A DNA stretch of 30,833 nucleotides from Cyrtobacter comes (GTDB taxonomy: Bacteria > Pseudomonadota > Alphaproteobacteria > Rickettsiales > Midichloriaceae): positions 1 through 30,833 of the forward strand of contig NZ_JARGYT010000003.1 of the NCBI RefSeq assembly GCF_034470605.1, given 5' to 3'. The notes beneath the pieces were generated by a model, which did no database searches, was not told where the DNA came from, and was given only the letters and a program-made list of their open reading frames with translations. Every line of letters starts with the position of its first letter. Position 1 is the stretch's first letter. Shown one piece after another: positions 1 through 8,219 of this stretch. The position numbers and the translations under genes are program-made.

Positions 1-94
1 CTGAAACAGTATATCTGAAACTAATGGCTTCATATGTCATCCCTTCTTCATTTAACTTCATTAGCTTCTTTCTAAATTCTATTGGATATGACAT
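1..94 (-). CDS. IS630-family transposase, N-terminal fragment (runs off the window)
   Basis: The minus strand from position 94 reads MSYPIEFRKKLMKLNEEG and continues in frame to the window edge (31 residues). This matches the start of the helix-turn-helix DNA-binding domain of IS630/Tc1-mariner transposases, which typically begin with a hydrophobic, basic FRKK-type helix. The catalytic DDE part would lie left of the window, so intactness cannot be judged. It differs in sequence from the transposase at 319-1210 and belongs to another element. Confidence 0.6.
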   Translation of the reverse strand, partial: MSYPIEFRKKLMKLNEEGMTYEAISFRYTVS

Positions 95-160
95 TTTTTC
101 TTTATATAGCATTTATATCATTTTTATCAAAATTAGCATGACATTTTATAACGGATTAGC
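1..160 (-). mobile_element. End of an IS630-like insertion sequence
   Basis: The region covers the transposase start at 94 and about 65 bp of leader. The sequence near 141-157 (CATTTTATAACGG, then ATTAG) reads outward as CTAATCCGTTATAAAATG. This resembles the terminal repeat of the neighbouring IS630 element (AATTCC, then CCGTTATAAT), and it stops just before a TATAG string where repeat R1-A begins. The exact boundary is an inference because the other terminus is outside the window. Confidence 0.4.
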
Positions 161-166
161 TATAGA

Positions 167-195
167 TAGTTATTTAAGTTAAATTAGCATAGCTA
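167..195 (+). repeat. R1 repeat copy A, left half (split by the IS630 element)
   Basis: It starts TAGTTATTTAAGTTAAATTAG, CATAGCTA, nearly identical to the left ends of R1 copies at 29088 and, on the minus strand, 21316. The homology stops at the IS630 end and resumes at 1311, so the insertion sequence landed inside this repeat copy. Confidence 0.8.
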
Positions 196-197
196 AG

Positions 198-223
198 ACC
201 AATTCCCCGTTATAATTAGATAT
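198..223 (+). repeat. Left terminal inverted repeat of the IS630-like element
   Basis: This pairs with 1284-1309 in inverted orientation, 24 of 26 bases matching. It lies 95 bp beyond the transposase stop. Confidence 0.85.
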
Positions 224-318
224 ATGAACAATTACAGATAGACAGTATAGTTTTTGTAGGGATAGTGTTGACAAAATCTATAACAGAATCCTCAAGTTCT
301 GTTAAACAGTTGTAAACT

Positions 319-1210
319 TTATTTTTTAGCACCGGCGGCTTTTATATATTGCCATAATCTCTCTACTGGATTAAGTTCTGGACTGTATGGAGATAAGTAT
401 AGAATCTCGATATTACCTGGTATCTTTAGACCTTTGTGCCACCCAGCTCCGTCCATCACTAGAATGATATTTTCTTTTACATGCTTTGCAAATTCTTCAA
501 TAAAAACTTGCATACATTGTTTATCAACATTGGAAATGATCAGACTAAAAGCATCTCCTGTTTTATGATTTGTAGCAGAATAAAGATAAAATGACTTAAA
601 ACCTAATTTTGTAGCTATAGCTGTTCTACAGCTGTTCTACTACCTTTTTTAAACCATCCAAGTCCATGTTTTGCGTGAGTACCGAATCTAGACTCGTCAC
701 AGAAGTAGATTGGTACATTTGGTCTTTCTTTATGTACCTCTTGTAGATTTTTTTTTAAATTCTTCTTGAGAAGATTGATCTGATTTATAGTGCCTTTTTC
801 GTCCAGTAATGTGATTAAAGCAAAGTTTTTGAAGCATTCTATGAATACTAGATTTTCCTATATCATATCTCTCTTTGATTAATATTTTAAATTTCTTAAT
901 AGTAATGGGCGCCTATCCTCATTTATCCAAAAAGCCACCTCTTCAGCTTAATTTTGATCTTGGCGGCTTGCCTATGTTCTCAATACCAAGAGCGCCTTTA
1001 TCTCTAAACAATGCGATCCATCTATGTAGGGAACCTCTGCTTATGTCATACACCTCTGCTACTTTTTAAGACCATGCTTACTTGAGGCGATTATTGCTTT
1101 TCACCTCAATGCTGCAACTCCACCACCTCTTATCTGTCTCAAGGCTTTCTCAAGGCTTTCTCCGCCTTTAGTACCATTACCTCGTCTATAATCTTTGATG
1201 TTTTTGGCAT
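319..1210 (-). pseudogene. IS630-family transposase pseudogene
   Basis: The minus strand begins at 1210 with MPKTSKIIDEVMVLKAEKAL behind a clear GGAG ribosome binding site. It hits a stop near a tandem AAAGCCTTGAG duplication at about 1138-1160 and then continues through several frames. Recognisable pieces, in order, are an HTH segment (AEVYDISRGSLHRWIALFRD), a linker (IGKSSIHRMLQ), a first catalytic Asp region (YFCDESRFGTHAKHGLGWF), the second (VMDGAGWHKG) and the Glu region (SPELNPVERLWQYIK). All three DDE residues are visible, but multiple stops and frameshifts separate them. Only the last 64 codons (513-319) remain as a single open stretch. The gene is therefore non-functional unless several frameshifts occur. 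Confidence 0.88.
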
Positions 1211-1283
1211 TATTAATCTCCTATATAGTCTATCGTTATAGACTATATTTATATCAAAAATATCTCTTTCTATCAATCATAAT

Positions 1284-1309
1284 ATATCAAATTATAACAG
1301 GGAATTGGT
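1284..1309 (-). repeat. Right terminal inverted repeat of the IS630-like element
   Basis: This is the partner of 198-223 with two mismatches. It lies 74 bp upstream of the transposase start. Confidence 0.85.
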
Positions 1310-1310
1310 A

Positions 1311-1360
1311 TAATACGCTGTAACGCAAGGAGTATTATGCAATCTCAAATAAACAGGCTA
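1311..1360 (+). repeat. R1 repeat copy A, right half
   Basis: The segment carries TAATAC...GTATTA hairpin arms followed by CTCAAATAAACAGGCTA, matching the right half of R1 copies D and F. It is the continuation of 167-195 across the IS630 insertion. Confidence 0.75.
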
Positions 1361-1435
1361 TAGTGATTTAAGCTGAATTAGCATAGCTATATAATATTAT
1401 GAGGTATTACCTATATACCTCAAATAAAACAGCTA
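1361..1435 (+). repeat. R1 repeat copy B
   Basis: It starts TAGTGATTTAAGCTGAATTAG and ends CTCAAATAAAACAGCTA, with an internal palindrome GAGGTAT...ATACCTC. It abuts copy A directly, so two R1 units stand in tandem. A TA dinucleotide follows the right end. Confidence 0.75.
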
Positions 1436-1621
1436 TAGTGAATGCCCTAAATAAAATATCAACTACTAGCTATAATCTTTATATATCTTCTTGCGCTCTA
1501 CTATTCTTTATCAAATCCTTATTGCCGCAAACCCTTCCAACAAAGTATAACTATTTTTCCATTTTACACCATAGAGACTAAGGTCTGAAAGAATAGAGAC
1601 AGAAAGAAGAACACAATACCA
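1436..1621. other. Gene-free spacer
   Basis: This is AT-rich sequence between repeats R1-B and R2. A short open frame crosses R1-B and this spacer (1399-1581), but it begins inside the repeat and has no recognisable protein features. I see no RNA gene or promoter that I could defend. Confidence 0.5.
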
Positions 1622-1734
1622 TAGCCAAATCGCCATAAAAAAGTGACATAGCTAACTTTGAAATAGGTTAATTATCAATGAGTTAAGTGCAGTAACATGA
1701 CTTATTATGTAATCATTTTATACAGCTTTAGCTA
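1622..1734 (-). repeat. R2 repeat copy 1 (113 bp, TA-flanked type, with terminal inverted repeats)
   Basis: Read on the minus strand it starts TAGCTAAAGCTGTATAAA and ends TTTATGGCGATTTGGCTA. Those two ends are imperfect inverted repeats of each other. It aligns along its whole length (roughly four bases in five identical) with the R2 copy at 21124-21341 once the nested R1 there is removed. It lies just downstream of the rpoD stop codon. Confidence 0.75.
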
Positions 1735-1758
1735 AGGCATAAAATCATCTGCACAAAA

Positions 1759-1774
1759 GTAGTAATTTAACTAC
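1759..1774 (-). terminator. Possible weak terminator after rpoD
   Basis: The minus strand shows GTAGT, a 6-nt loop, ACTAC, then TTTTG, 34 bp beyond the rpoD stop. The stem is only 5 bp, so this is a weak candidate for the end of the polA-dnaG-rpoD transcript. Confidence 0.25.
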
Positions 1775-1807
1775 CTAAGATACATATGATTTTACATCAA
1801 CAAATTT

Positions 1808-3952
1808 TCATTTTACTGAAACCTTTTTAAAACCTTTTAGCATTTTTATCCTATTAGGCCTCTGAAGCTTCCTGAGCGCCTTGGCCTCTATCTGCCTAAT
1901 ACGCTCACGCGTAACACCAAACTGCTTTCCAACCTCTTCAAGGGTATAATCTGTATCAACGCCAATTGCAAACCTCATCCTTAAGACCCTCTCTTCCCTA
2001 TGATTTAATGAAAATAAGAGCCTATTTGTAACACCTTTTAAATTTGAATATATAGCAGCATCAAGTGGCTGAAGCGCTTTTTTATCCTCTATAAAATCCC
2101 CTAACATCCCCCTATCCTCATCACCTACAGGATTTTCAAGACTCATTGGCTCTTTTGCTATTTTTAAAACCCTCTTTACCTTATCTATCGACATAACTAG
2201 CTTAGAAGCTATTTCTTCAGGCGTTGGCTCCCTACCTATATCATGCATCAACTGCCTAGATGTCCTTAGGATTTTGTTTATGGTTTCTATTACATGTACA
2301 GGTAGCCTTATAGTCCTTGCTTGATCCGCTATAGAACGTGTTATGGCTTGCCTTATCCACCAAGTTGCATAGGTAGAGAATTTATAACCTCTGCGATGCT
2401 CAAACTTATCAACCGCCTTCATTAAACCTATATTTCCTTCTTGGAATAGATCTAAAAGCTGCAACCCCCTATTTGCATATTTTTTTGCTATTGAAATAAC
2501 TAGCCTCAAATTAGCTTCTATCATCTCCTTTTTAGCTTTCTTTATCTCTTGCTCTGCTTTTAAAATTTCTAAAGCAGTGAGCTTAAAGCTTGGTACATTA
2601 ACTCCAAACTCTTTAGCTAATTTTTTAAGGTTACCCCTTATATGCAACACCTGATCTTTTTTCTTAAGAATATTAGGGTATTTTTTTGATATATTTCTTA
2701 AAAAATCATCATCCGACTCTTCCTCATCACCTATACTATCCAAATAATTTTCTAAGAATATGGCCCTGCTCATACCATATTCCATAGCTATATCCATTAT
2801 CCCCCTTTCTAATTTAATAATATTTTTATTTAAATCATATAAGGCGGTCATTAATTTTGATATGTTTACCTCATTAATCCCAATATCAAGTAGGATATCA
2901 GATAGCCTATTTACTAAATCTTCAAGGCGCTCATCGTTCCTCTCACCATCATATAATTCAACTATAGCCGCACTTATCTCAGCTGCATTTCTAAGCGCCT
3001 CCATCATAACAGGCCTAAATTCCGATTCTACTGAACGGGATTCTGGATCATCATCATCATCTGATTGTGATTGATCTTGCTCATAGTCCTCATTATCTAT
3101 ATCAGCCTCATCATCAGTGTCAGCAGAAGTTTCAGCATCACTTTCACTATCTATATACCTACGCCCACTACTTGGTTTGTCATCCCTCCTTTTAGTCCCA
3201 ACATCACTTTCAACATCACTTTCAATATCAGTTTCAGCATCACTTTCACTATCTACATACCTAGTACTTGGTTTTTCATCCCTCCTTTTAGTAGATCCAC
3301 TATGTTCAGAATTAATGTCTAAATCATCAATACCATCCAGCCCCTGCCCCCTACTTATCTCCCTTTTATGCATCTCTCTTGAGCAAGCGGTATCTATATC
3401 TATTATGTCTCTAAGTGGTATTGCATCGCTTACAAGGCCATTGTACCAAACTACCACAGCTTTTGCGGCAAACTGATTCCTAAAAAGAAGATTGATTTTT
3501 CTCCTCCTAAATTTCTCTATCCTTTTTGCAACATCAACCTCACCTTCTCTTGTAAGGAGAGATTTATTACCCATCTCTTTAAGATACATCCTTACAGGAT
3601 CATCATTTCTTAATGTGCTCTCCTTTTTATCTTTTTCCGAATATGTGCTATCAAAACTACTATCAGCAGTGATATTTATCACACCATCATCGAATTCCTC
3701 CTCATCATCATCACTAGTACTTCTAATGGAATTAATGGAACTAACAAACCCCTCTATTAGCTCATCACTCTCTCCATCATCCATACTGCACTCAGTAGTC
3801 GCCCTTCCAGTTTCCTCATTATCTAATATATGGTCCAACTCATCATCGCTGGCAAACCCGAGCTCAGCCCCTCTCCCCCTAAGGTCAGTTATGCTATCTT
3901 CGGTTTTAGATACCGGAAATCTACGTAATTTTTTAACAATTTTAGTTGACAT
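1808..3952 (-). CDS. rpoD: RNA polymerase primary sigma factor RpoD (sigma-70)
   Basis: This is the housekeeping sigma factor that directs RNA polymerase to promoters. The 714 residues include a reduced region 1.1 (about 20-45, ITDLRGRGAELGFASDDEL), region 1.2 (117-146, DDPVRMYLKEMG), a long variable region (about 150-440), region 2 (about 479-560, with NLRLVISIAKKY, DLFQEGNIGLMKAVDKF and YATWWIRQAITRSI), region 3, and region 4 (652-699, ending TRERIRQIEAKALRKLQ). Core regions 2-4 are intact, so it should be functional. The oddity is the variable region, which contains a highly acidic Asp/Ser/Glu tract with an internal tandem duplication (residues 221-241 and 253-275). The N-terminus is also acidic. 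It is the last gene of a polA-dnaG-rpoD run, 28 bp after dnaG. The family call is certain. The role of the acidic insert is unknown. Confidence 0.97.
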   Translation of the reverse strand: MSTKIVKKLRRFPVSKTEDSITDLRGRGAELGFASDDELDHILDNEETGRATTECSMDDGESDELIEGFVSSINSIRSTSDDDEEEFDDGVINITADSSFDSTYSEKDKKESTLRNDDPVRMYLKEMGNKSLLTREGEVDVAKRIEKFRRRKINLLFRNQFAAKAVVVWYNGLVSDAIPLRDIIDIDTACSREMHKREISRGQGLDGIDDLDINSEHSGSTKRRDEKPSTRYVDSESDAETDIESDVESDVGTKRRDDKPSSGRRYIDSESDAETSADTDDEADIDNEDYEQDQSQSDDDDDPESRSVESEFRPVMMEALRNAAEISAAIVELYDGERNDERLEDLVNRLSDILLDIGINEVNISKLMTALYDLNKNIIKLERGIMDIAMEYGMSRAIFLENYLDSIGDEEESDDDFLRNISKKYPNILKKKDQVLHIRGNLKKLAKEFGVNVPSFKLTALEILKAEQEIKKAKKEMIEANLRLVISIAKKYANRGLQLLDLFQEGNIGLMKAVDKFEHRRGYKFSTYATWWIRQAITRSIADQARTIRLPVHVIETINKILRTSRQLMHDIGREPTPEEIASKLVMSIDKVKRVLKIAKEPMSLENPVGDEDRGMLGDFIEDKKALQPLDAAIYSNLKGVTNRLLFSLNHREERVLRMRFAIGVDTDYTLEEVGKQFGVTRERIRQIEAKALRKLQRPNRIKMLKGFKKVSVK
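3128..3292 (-). repeat. In-frame tandem duplication within rpoD
   Basis: Two coding units, KRRDEKPSTRYVDSESDAET and KRRDDKPSSGRRYIDSESDA(ET), are separated by an acidic spacer DIESDVESDVG. The unit is also repeated at DNA level (the CATCCCTCCTTTTAGT string occurs twice on the plus strand). It lies in the non-conserved region, away from core- and DNA-binding regions. Confidence 0.85.
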
Positions 3953-3980
3953 AGCAAATAGAAAAGTAAGACCAATAAAC

Positions 3981-5669
3981 CTAAATTATACCTAACTCGG
4001 ACTTTATAGATTTCTCGCGGAACTTAAGCCGCATAAGCTCATCAAATTTAGAGTCAAGCCCACCCTCAATTAATTCACAGCTCACAGAATTTATCTTGTT
4101 TCTTATTACATTAAGTGAATGCAGCAGTAAATACCTTATTAAAAATTCAGCTCTATTTTCAATAGATATATATCTTTCTTTAGAAAGATTTTTAGATAAA
4201 AAACTAAAATCTTCATGAGAAAACTCCTTATTATTTTGTAACTTATCTAAAATTATAAATTTTAGATGTTGATAATTTTTATCGTCTATCTCAATTTCTA
4301 TAAAATGTTTTAAAACACGCTCATCTTTTAATAGATCTATATTTGAAATTAGTAACGAAAATAATTCCTCCTCTGTATAATTAGCTATATTTTGTGGATT
4401 GAAGACCGGAACTTTCATTTGTACCTTTTTATGAGTCTTAAAGAACTCATGAAAACATTTTTCCTGAAAAAATTTCCTATATTCACTTTTAAGACTATAA
4501 TCTGTTATAGAATTTGCAAGTTCAGTCATACGGTCTCTAAAAATCGCACGATCTTGTGGTGAATCTAATTTTGCCTCTTTTAGATTTGAACTAAATAAAT
4601 ATTGATAGAGTGGTTGTGCATTTTTTAAGCACCTAATGAATACCTCAACACCATTTTTTGAAATTAACTCACTTGGATCCTTGGCCCCATCTATTAGGGC
4701 TATACTAAGTATGTTTTGCGGCTTCATTACACTCAGAATTTTAGAACAAATCCTTTTAGTAGATTCAATTCCAGCGCTATCAGAATCCATACAAAGCACA
4801 ACATCTGAGCCCATGTTCCACAACGTTTTTATCTGCTCAATACTAATTGCAGTACCAAGTGGCGCTACAGTATTTATTATTCCATGAGAAGCTGCTGAAA
4901 GCACATCAATATATCCTTCCACAATCACACATTTTTTAAACTTCTTTATTGATTTTTTCGCATGGCTAATACCATAAAGACTATAACCCTTTTTAAAGAA
5001 AGGATTTTCTTGAGAGTTAATATATTTTGGAATTTGCTTATCTTCATACAGAGTTCTACCACCAAATGCTATACATTCTCCATTATAATTATGGATAGCA
5101 AATGTGATCCTATTACTCATTGGATCTATTAATTTACCATCCCTTTCTAAAAATAACTTGGTTGTAACTAACTCTTCCTTAGAGAAATTTTTAAGCAAAT
5201 ACTTTATGGATTCAGAATATATAGGCGAAAACCCAATATCATATGAATTAATAATTTTATCAGTTAATTGTCTATCTTTTAAATAGCTTAATGCACCAGA
5301 TCTAGATAAAAGGGATTTTTTATAAAATGCAGAAAGTTGCTCTGTTACGCTAAAAAACAATCTTGATGCACTGCTAGTCTCTTCATTTGGTAACTCTATA
5401 CCAGCTCTATTTGAAAGAATTTTTAGCGCATCACCATATGAGAGAGAATCAACCTCCATTAAAAAGGATAGTATATCCCCCCCCCTATTACATCCAAAAC
5501 AATGATATAACCCTTTATTATCATCTATTGTAAAAGATGGTGTTTTTTCATTATGAAAAGGGCATAAAGCCACAAACTGCCCCCTCCCCTTATTCTTCAG
5601 CTGCAACTTCTCTGAGGCAAAAGAAGAAAGTGATAATGAAGACTTTATTCTATCTATACAACTTCTCAT
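3981..5669 (-). CDS. dnaG: DNA primase DnaG
   Basis: This enzyme synthesises RNA primers for chromosome replication. At 562 residues it is within the usual range, slightly short. It carries the N-terminal CHC2 zinc finger with C36, H39, C57 and C60 (CPFHNEKTPSF, then YHCFGCNRGGD), then the catalytic core with RITFAIHNYNGECIAFGGR. The TOPRIM metal site includes E251 (VIVEGYIDVLSA) and D295/D297 (VVLCMDSDSAG). The C-terminal third, about 400-562, is a divergent helicase-interaction region. It begins 2 bp after the polA stop and is followed 28 bp later by rpoD, so the three genes are probably co-transcribed. The dnaG-rpoD adjacency matches the classical macromolecular synthesis operon. The start ATG is the first in frame and fits the family N-terminus. 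Confidence 0.97.
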   Translation of the reverse strand: MRSCIDRIKSSLSLSSFASEKLQLKNKGRGQFVALCPFHNEKTPSFTIDDNKGLYHCFGCNRGGDILSFLMEVDSLSYGDALKILSNRAGIELPNEETSSASRLFFSVTEQLSAFYKKSLLSRSGALSYLKDRQLTDKIINSYDIGFSPIYSESIKYLLKNFSKEELVTTKLFLERDGKLIDPMSNRITFAIHNYNGECIAFGGRTLYEDKQIPKYINSQENPFFKKGYSLYGISHAKKSIKKFKKCVIVEGYIDVLSAASHGIINTVAPLGTAISIEQIKTLWNMGSDVVLCMDSDSAGIESTKRICSKILSVMKPQNILSIALIDGAKDPSELISKNGVEVFIRCLKNAQPLYQYLFSSNLKEAKLDSPQDRAIFRDRMTELANSITDYSLKSEYRKFFQEKCFHEFFKTHKKVQMKVPVFNPQNIANYTEEELFSLLISNIDLLKDERVLKHFIEIEIDDKNYQHLKFIILDKLQNNKEFSHEDFSFLSKNLSKERYISIENRAEFLIRYLLLHSLNVIRNKINSVSCELIEGGLDSKFDELMRLKFREKSIKSELGII

Positions 5670-5671
5670 TT

Positions 5672-8164
5672 TTAGCTATCTCCCCAAGATGTCGATATTC
5701 TAATATCAACATTCAATGGTACGGATATCTTAACAGCATTCTCCATAACTGATTTTATTATATAGGAGTACTCTTTACATACTTCTTTAGGAATATCAAA
5801 TAATAGCTCATCATGTATTTGAAGGCACATGAATTCATTTATTGGGTTTGGCATCTTCAGCATCGCTATCTTTATTATATCAGCAGCAGTACTCTGTATA
5901 GGCGCATTTATAGCCGCCCTTTGTGCCGCAGATCTGGCAATAAAATTACTACTATGAATATTTGCTATAAAGCACTTTCTTCCAAAAAGGCTCTTAACAA
6001 AATTATTATCAACCGCCTCTTGAACTATCCTATCCATATATTCCTTGATGCCTGGATACATCTTAAAATACTCTTTTATATAAGAAGATGCTTCAGATTC
6101 ACTAATTTGTGCATTTTTTGCCAGCCCAAATGCCGTTATTCCGTATATTATACCAAAATTTATTGCTTTCGCCTTTCTCCTCAGCTCCTTAGAAACTTTA
6201 GATTCCGGCATACCAAATAATTCGCTTGCTGTTTTAGTATGTATATCTGCATTCGATAAAAAGGCCTCTTTTAGAGATTTTATATCAGCCATATGCGCTA
6301 ATATTCTTAACTCTATTTGCGAATAATCTGCAGATATTAGATTTCCCCCATCAGATGCAATAAATGCTTCCCTGATTTTGGAACCCTCTGGAGTTCTTAT
6401 TGGTATATTCTGAAGATTTGGATTTTTAGACGACAACCTACCGGTCGATGTTGCCTTCATCTCAAATGTTGTATGAATTCTATCATTATTTATATTTTTC
6501 TGCAGCCCCTGAGTATACGTATTCAGGAGCTTGGTAAGCTGTCTCCACTCAAGCAATAGATCTGCTATCTCATGTCCGTTTTGAGAAAGTTTTTCTAAAG
6601 CCTCATGGTCTGTGGAATAATCGCCACTTTTCTTAGATTTTTTGCCTTTATCCACAAATAATTTCTCAAATAGCACCTGGCCTAACTGTTTTGGCGAACC
6701 TATATTAAATTTTTGCCCAGCAATATCATATATCCTTGCCTCTAATTTACTTATCGAAGATGAGAAACTCTCAGAGAGATGTGATAAATACTCCTTATCA
6801 ACACAAATACCTAATTTCTCCATCCTGCATAGTGTAAATATCAGCGGCTTTTCTATGTGTTGATATATATATATGCTTTTTTTAGAAAAAAGGTTTTTAA
6901 ATACCATCTGATATAGCATTCCAATTCTTACACCAATTTGTATAGAAGGGTCTATGCCATAATTTTCACAAAGGCTTTGCAATGAATACTCTTTCTTTGT
7001 CTGTGAGGAGAGATATTCCATGATATCGATACTCTCCACAGCCTTCACATCTATCTTTGCCTCTATACACTCTTTTATTAAGCACTTCGCATCAATAAGT
7101 ATCTTTTTTATGTAATCAGCTTCTAATACCTCCTTAATTACACCCAAAAAAGAGAATAAATTTCCATTTTCATATAATGCTTCATATTTTTCAGAAGCTA
7201 TATACAGCCCATTCTCATCCATATGAATATATGCTGTACCATCAAGCTCTAAATCATTAAAAAAAGATCCGTCAATTTCAGCTTTCTTTAACTTTTTTTC
7301 AGATGCAGGGCATCTAGTATAATCTACCCCTAATCTCCTTGCTATAGATTGAAATCCATACTTTTTTAAAAACCCATCAAGCAACATATCATCCCTTTTG
7401 ATAGTTAGGTCACTTAACTCAACCTCTAACGGAACATCTTCAATCAAAGTAACTAGCTTTCTAGAAAGATAAGCAGATTCTCTATTTTCTTTCAGTATCT
7501 TTTGTATTCTAAGCGGCTGTATTAAATCACTTTTTTCATATATGAGATCTAGTTGTTTATATTCACTTATAAGCTTAGAAGCAGTTTTAGGCCCTATACC
7601 AGGTACACCAGGTATATTATCACTCGCATCTCCAACAAGAGCAAAAAAATCAGCTAGATTTTCTGGCCATACTCCAAATTTTTCAAATATTACCTCGCGT
7701 GACATAATTGATTCCTTAATTGGATCAAAAACCGAAATATTCTCATTTACAAGCTGCGCTATATCTTTATCAGCTGTTATAATTTCAGTACGATATCCCT
7801 TCTTTTCGGCTCTTTTAGCAAGGGTTGCTATTATATCATCAGCTTCAAATCCCTCCTTCTCAATAGCGCATATTCCAAGCGCCATAGCAGCCTCTCTAAT
7901 TAATGGAAATTGCAATCTGAGGTCTTCAGGAGCCTCAACTCTATTCGCCTTATAAGTATCCAATATCTCGTTTCTAAAAGTTTTTTTGCCAGAATCTAAA
8001 GCTATCACAATAAGGTCAAATTCCTTTTTCTCCATTATCTTAAGTATCACATTACAAAAACCGTATAAAGCAGATACATTTTGCCCAGCAGGGCAGCTTA
8101 GATATGGTATTGAAAAATATGCCCTAAAAACAATACCATATCCATCTATTATACAAATTTTCAT
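5672..8164 (-). CDS. polA: DNA polymerase I
   Basis: This enzyme acts in Okazaki-fragment processing and repair synthesis. Of its 830 residues, 1-290 form the 5'-3' nuclease (IIDGYGIVFRAYF, FEADDIIATLA, ITADKDIAQLV, VGDASDNIPGVPGIGPKTA). The middle, about 300-450, sits where the 3'-5' exonuclease belongs, but the Asp-x-Glu metal motif is replaced by YIHMDENGLYIA, so proofreading looks lost. The polymerase domain has motif A (LISADYSQIELRILAH, 609-624), motif B (RRKAKAINFGIIYG, 662-675) and motif C (QIHDELLFD, HDE at 784-786), all intact. Loss of proofreading in PolA is common in several bacterial groups and is not a sign of decay here. It heads the polA-dnaG-rpoD operon and is divergent from gdh across 55 bp. 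Confidence 0.97.
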   Translation of the reverse strand: MKICIIDGYGIVFRAYFSIPYLSCPAGQNVSALYGFCNVILKIMEKKEFDLIVIALDSGKKTFRNEILDTYKANRVEAPEDLRLQFPLIREAAMALGICAIEKEGFEADDIIATLAKRAEKKGYRTEIITADKDIAQLVNENISVFDPIKESIMSREVIFEKFGVWPENLADFFALVGDASDNIPGVPGIGPKTASKLISEYKQLDLIYEKSDLIQPLRIQKILKENRESAYLSRKLVTLIEDVPLEVELSDLTIKRDDMLLDGFLKKYGFQSIARRLGVDYTRCPASEKKLKKAEIDGSFFNDLELDGTAYIHMDENGLYIASEKYEALYENGNLFSFLGVIKEVLEADYIKKILIDAKCLIKECIEAKIDVKAVESIDIMEYLSSQTKKEYSLQSLCENYGIDPSIQIGVRIGMLYQMVFKNLFSKKSIYIYQHIEKPLIFTLCRMEKLGICVDKEYLSHLSESFSSSISKLEARIYDIAGQKFNIGSPKQLGQVLFEKLFVDKGKKSKKSGDYSTDHEALEKLSQNGHEIADLLLEWRQLTKLLNTYTQGLQKNINNDRIHTTFEMKATSTGRLSSKNPNLQNIPIRTPEGSKIREAFIASDGGNLISADYSQIELRILAHMADIKSLKEAFLSNADIHTKTASELFGMPESKVSKELRRKAKAINFGIIYGITAFGLAKNAQISESEASSYIKEYFKMYPGIKEYMDRIVQEAVDNNFVKSLFGRKCFIANIHSSNFIARSAAQRAAINAPIQSTAADIIKIAMLKMPNPINEFMCLQIHDELLFDIPKEVCKEYSYIIKSVMENAVKISVPLNVDIRISTSWGDS

Positions 8165-8171
8165 TTAGGTG

Positions 8172-8200
8172 TTGCTATAGAAATAATTGGAGAATATCTT
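8172..8200 (+). promoter_or_regulatory. Candidate sigma-70 promoter for gdh
   Basis: A TTGCTA -35-like box at 8172-8177 and a TATCTT -10-like box at 8195-8200 are separated by 17 bp, placing the transcript start about 13 bp before the gdh ATG. The whole polA/gdh divergent space is only 55 bp, so the two promoters must be very close or overlap. This is a prediction from box similarity only. Confidence 0.4.
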
Positions 8201-8219
8201 AGCATTAAAGTAGCCCTTT

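Larger units (their letters stand above)
196..1310 (-). mobile_element. IS630-like insertion sequence with terminal inverted repeats, decayed
   Basis: About 1.1 kb is bounded by 26-bp inverted repeats at 198-223 and 1284-1309. The outer bases read ACCAATTCCCCGTT on the left and ACCAATTCCCTGTT on the right (reverse complement), with only two mismatches over 26 bp. TA dinucleotides flank both ends (194-195 and 1311-1312), as expected for the TA target preference of IS630/Tc1-mariner elements. Most of the interior is a single broken transposase gene on the minus strand. Flanking R1 homology (167-195 and 1311-1360) shows that the element interrupted a small repeat. The length and termini are those of a complete element, but the transposase is dead. 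Confidence 0.88.

Noticed and set aside
1399..1581. 60-codon open frame on the plus strand
   Set aside because: It begins inside repeat R1-B, has no family resemblance and lies in AT-rich repeat DNA.
3128..3292. CRISPR-like or minisatellite reading of the rpoD repeat
   Set aside because: There are only two units, in frame, with a coding spacer. It is a protein-level duplication.
3071..3995. Several long plus-strand frames opposite rpoD
   Set aside because: They mirror the acidic Asp/Ser-rich region of rpoD, whose reverse complement gives stop-poor Ile/Ser-rich frames. The sigma factor clearly explains the region.
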